This document shows, in pieces, positions 13,372 to 13,970 of a stretch of DNA of 13,970 nucleotides. The stretch comes from Treponema sp. (GTDB lineage Bacteria > Spirochaetota > Spirochaetia > Treponematales > Breznakiellaceae). Under the pieces are notes generated by a model. The model was not told the origin of the DNA and ran no database searches. It worked only from the letters and a program-made list of their open reading frames with translations. Position numbers and translations under genes: made by a program. The stretch spans positions 1 to 13,970 of the forward strand of contig JAITRD010000240.1 of NCBI GenBank assembly GCA_031288575.1. The letters run 5' to 3'. Position 1 is the stretch's first letter. Each line of letters opens with the position of its first letter.

Positions 13372-13970
13372 ATGCGGATCGGAAAGGGCAAAAAATCGGT
13401 AAACAGTTTTATCAATATTGAAGTTTGCGTATTTCTTGTTCTTACTTTTCTTTCCTTTTCCTTGCTTTTTTTTTCAAGCCGCAACTTTCTTGTGGATTTC
13501 AAGGATGCGGGTTTATCCCTTTTTTCCGGCATCCGGAACGGAATCTACCAGCTTACTTCCCTGGCCGGCAGAACGGTCCTTTCCGTCCAGGAACTCGCGT
13601 CGTTGCGGCGGGAGTATGCGGAATTAACCGAGCGGCTTACCCGGTATGAACAGCTTGAGCGGAGTTCCGCGGAGATCCGCCAGGAGAATAACCGTCTGCG
13701 GGAACAGCTTGGATTTTCCCTTACCCTCAACTACCGGCATATTCCGGCGGAACTTATTGGCCGGGACCCGGACAATCTGTTTTCCGCCTTTGTAATCAAT
13801 AAGGGAAAATATTCGGGGGTCAGCCCGAATATGCCGGTTATCGCCTTTCAGGACGGCAGCCAGTGTTTGGTCGGCAAGGTGGTACAAACCGGGCAATTTG
13901 AAAGTTTGGTGATGCCTCTTTACGATGTCAGTTCCTTTATTTCCGCCCGCCACGCGGAATTCCGTTATGA
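13372..13970 (+). CDS. mreC: Rod-shape-determining protein MreC, 3' end cut by window
   Basis: From the ATG at 13372 the frame stays open for 199 codons to the right edge. A GTG just before it (13369) is another possible start. MreC is a membrane protein whose outer part links MreB to the peptidoglycan synthases. Visible are a short basic cytoplasmic start (MRIGKGKK), one transmembrane helix at about residues 16-36, a coiled coil at about 72-112 (heptad-like ELASLRREYAEL and IRQENNRLREQLG), and the first beta-domain with family motifs: ELIGRDPDNLFSAFVINKG, GVSPNMPVIA and CLVGKVVQTG. The rest, including the second beta-domain, is outside the window. The ribosome site is weak (AGGG too close, GGA 7 nt away), and the start follows the second mreB TAG by 4 nt. 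This suggests coupling to translation of the mreB tail. Confidence 0.93.
   Translation, partial: MRIGKGKKSVNSFINIEVCVFLVLTFLSFSLLFFSSRNFLVDFKDAGLSLFSGIRNGIYQLTSLAGRTVLSVQELASLRREYAELTERLTRYEQLERSSAEIRQENNRLREQLGFSLTLNYRHIPAELIGRDPDNLFSAFVINKGKYSGVSPNMPVIAFQDGSQCLVGKVVQTGQFESLVMPLYDVSSFISARHAEFRY

Noticed and set aside
1..13970. Search for CRISPR arrays, insertion sequences, toxin-antitoxin or phage genes
   Set aside because: No regularly spaced repeats, transposase motifs or inverted-repeat-bounded elements were seen. Gene order looks like conserved core.

Overview
The window looks like a chromosomal core segment of a spirochaete, most likely a Treponema-type organism. This rests on gene content and order, not on any database search. 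From position 3576 to the right edge all genes lie on the plus strand in the order YkgJ-type Cys-cluster protein, metallo-beta-lactamase-fold hydrolase, small ORF, mltG, dnaG, rpoD, coiled-coil/zinc-ribbon protein, rnpB, membrane-anchored TPR protein, mreB, mreC. From memory this resembles the TP0490-TP0498 neighbourhood of T. pallidum. The moderate GC content and the presence of an AroH-type chorismate mutase suggest a free-living or gut treponeme rather than a host-restricted pathogen (inference).

Left part (1-2222, minus strand): a family-1 extracellular solute-binding protein of a sugar-type ABC importer, cut by the left edge, with a well-formed sigma70-type promoter and a perfect 14-bp inverted repeat at the predicted transcription start. 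Next is a single-pass membrane protein with an SPFH/band-7-like domain. Middle-left (2250-3420): a divergent AT-rich intergenic region, a three-TM small membrane protein translationally coupled to an AroH-type chorismate mutase that starts with TTG, then tRNA-Thr(TGT) and tRNA-Tyr(GTA), each with its own good promoter, and a hairpin after the tRNA-Tyr gene.

Centre and right (3576-13970): a dense plus-strand array for cell-wall synthesis, replication and transcription. mltG-dnaG-rpoD forms a variant of the macromolecular-synthesis operon, with mltG in front of dnaG; dnaG and rpoD overlap by ATGA. The zinc-ribbon gene is followed 4 nt later by the RNase P RNA gene, whose likely -10 box lies inside the coding tail. 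A strong promoter then drives the TPR-mreB-mreC shape-determination operon, apparently with almost no leader before the TPR start codon.

The most notable anomaly is in mreB. The frame ends at an amber codon (13311-13313) after 324 residues, but the same frame continues for 17 sensible codons to a second amber 4 nt before mreC. With those codons the protein would be 342 residues, the normal MreB size. This looks like a nonsense mutation, a sequence error, or a read-through stop. No mobile element, CRISPR array or defence system is visible. This is mainly a conserved housekeeping region, and I did not find a wholly new system in it.
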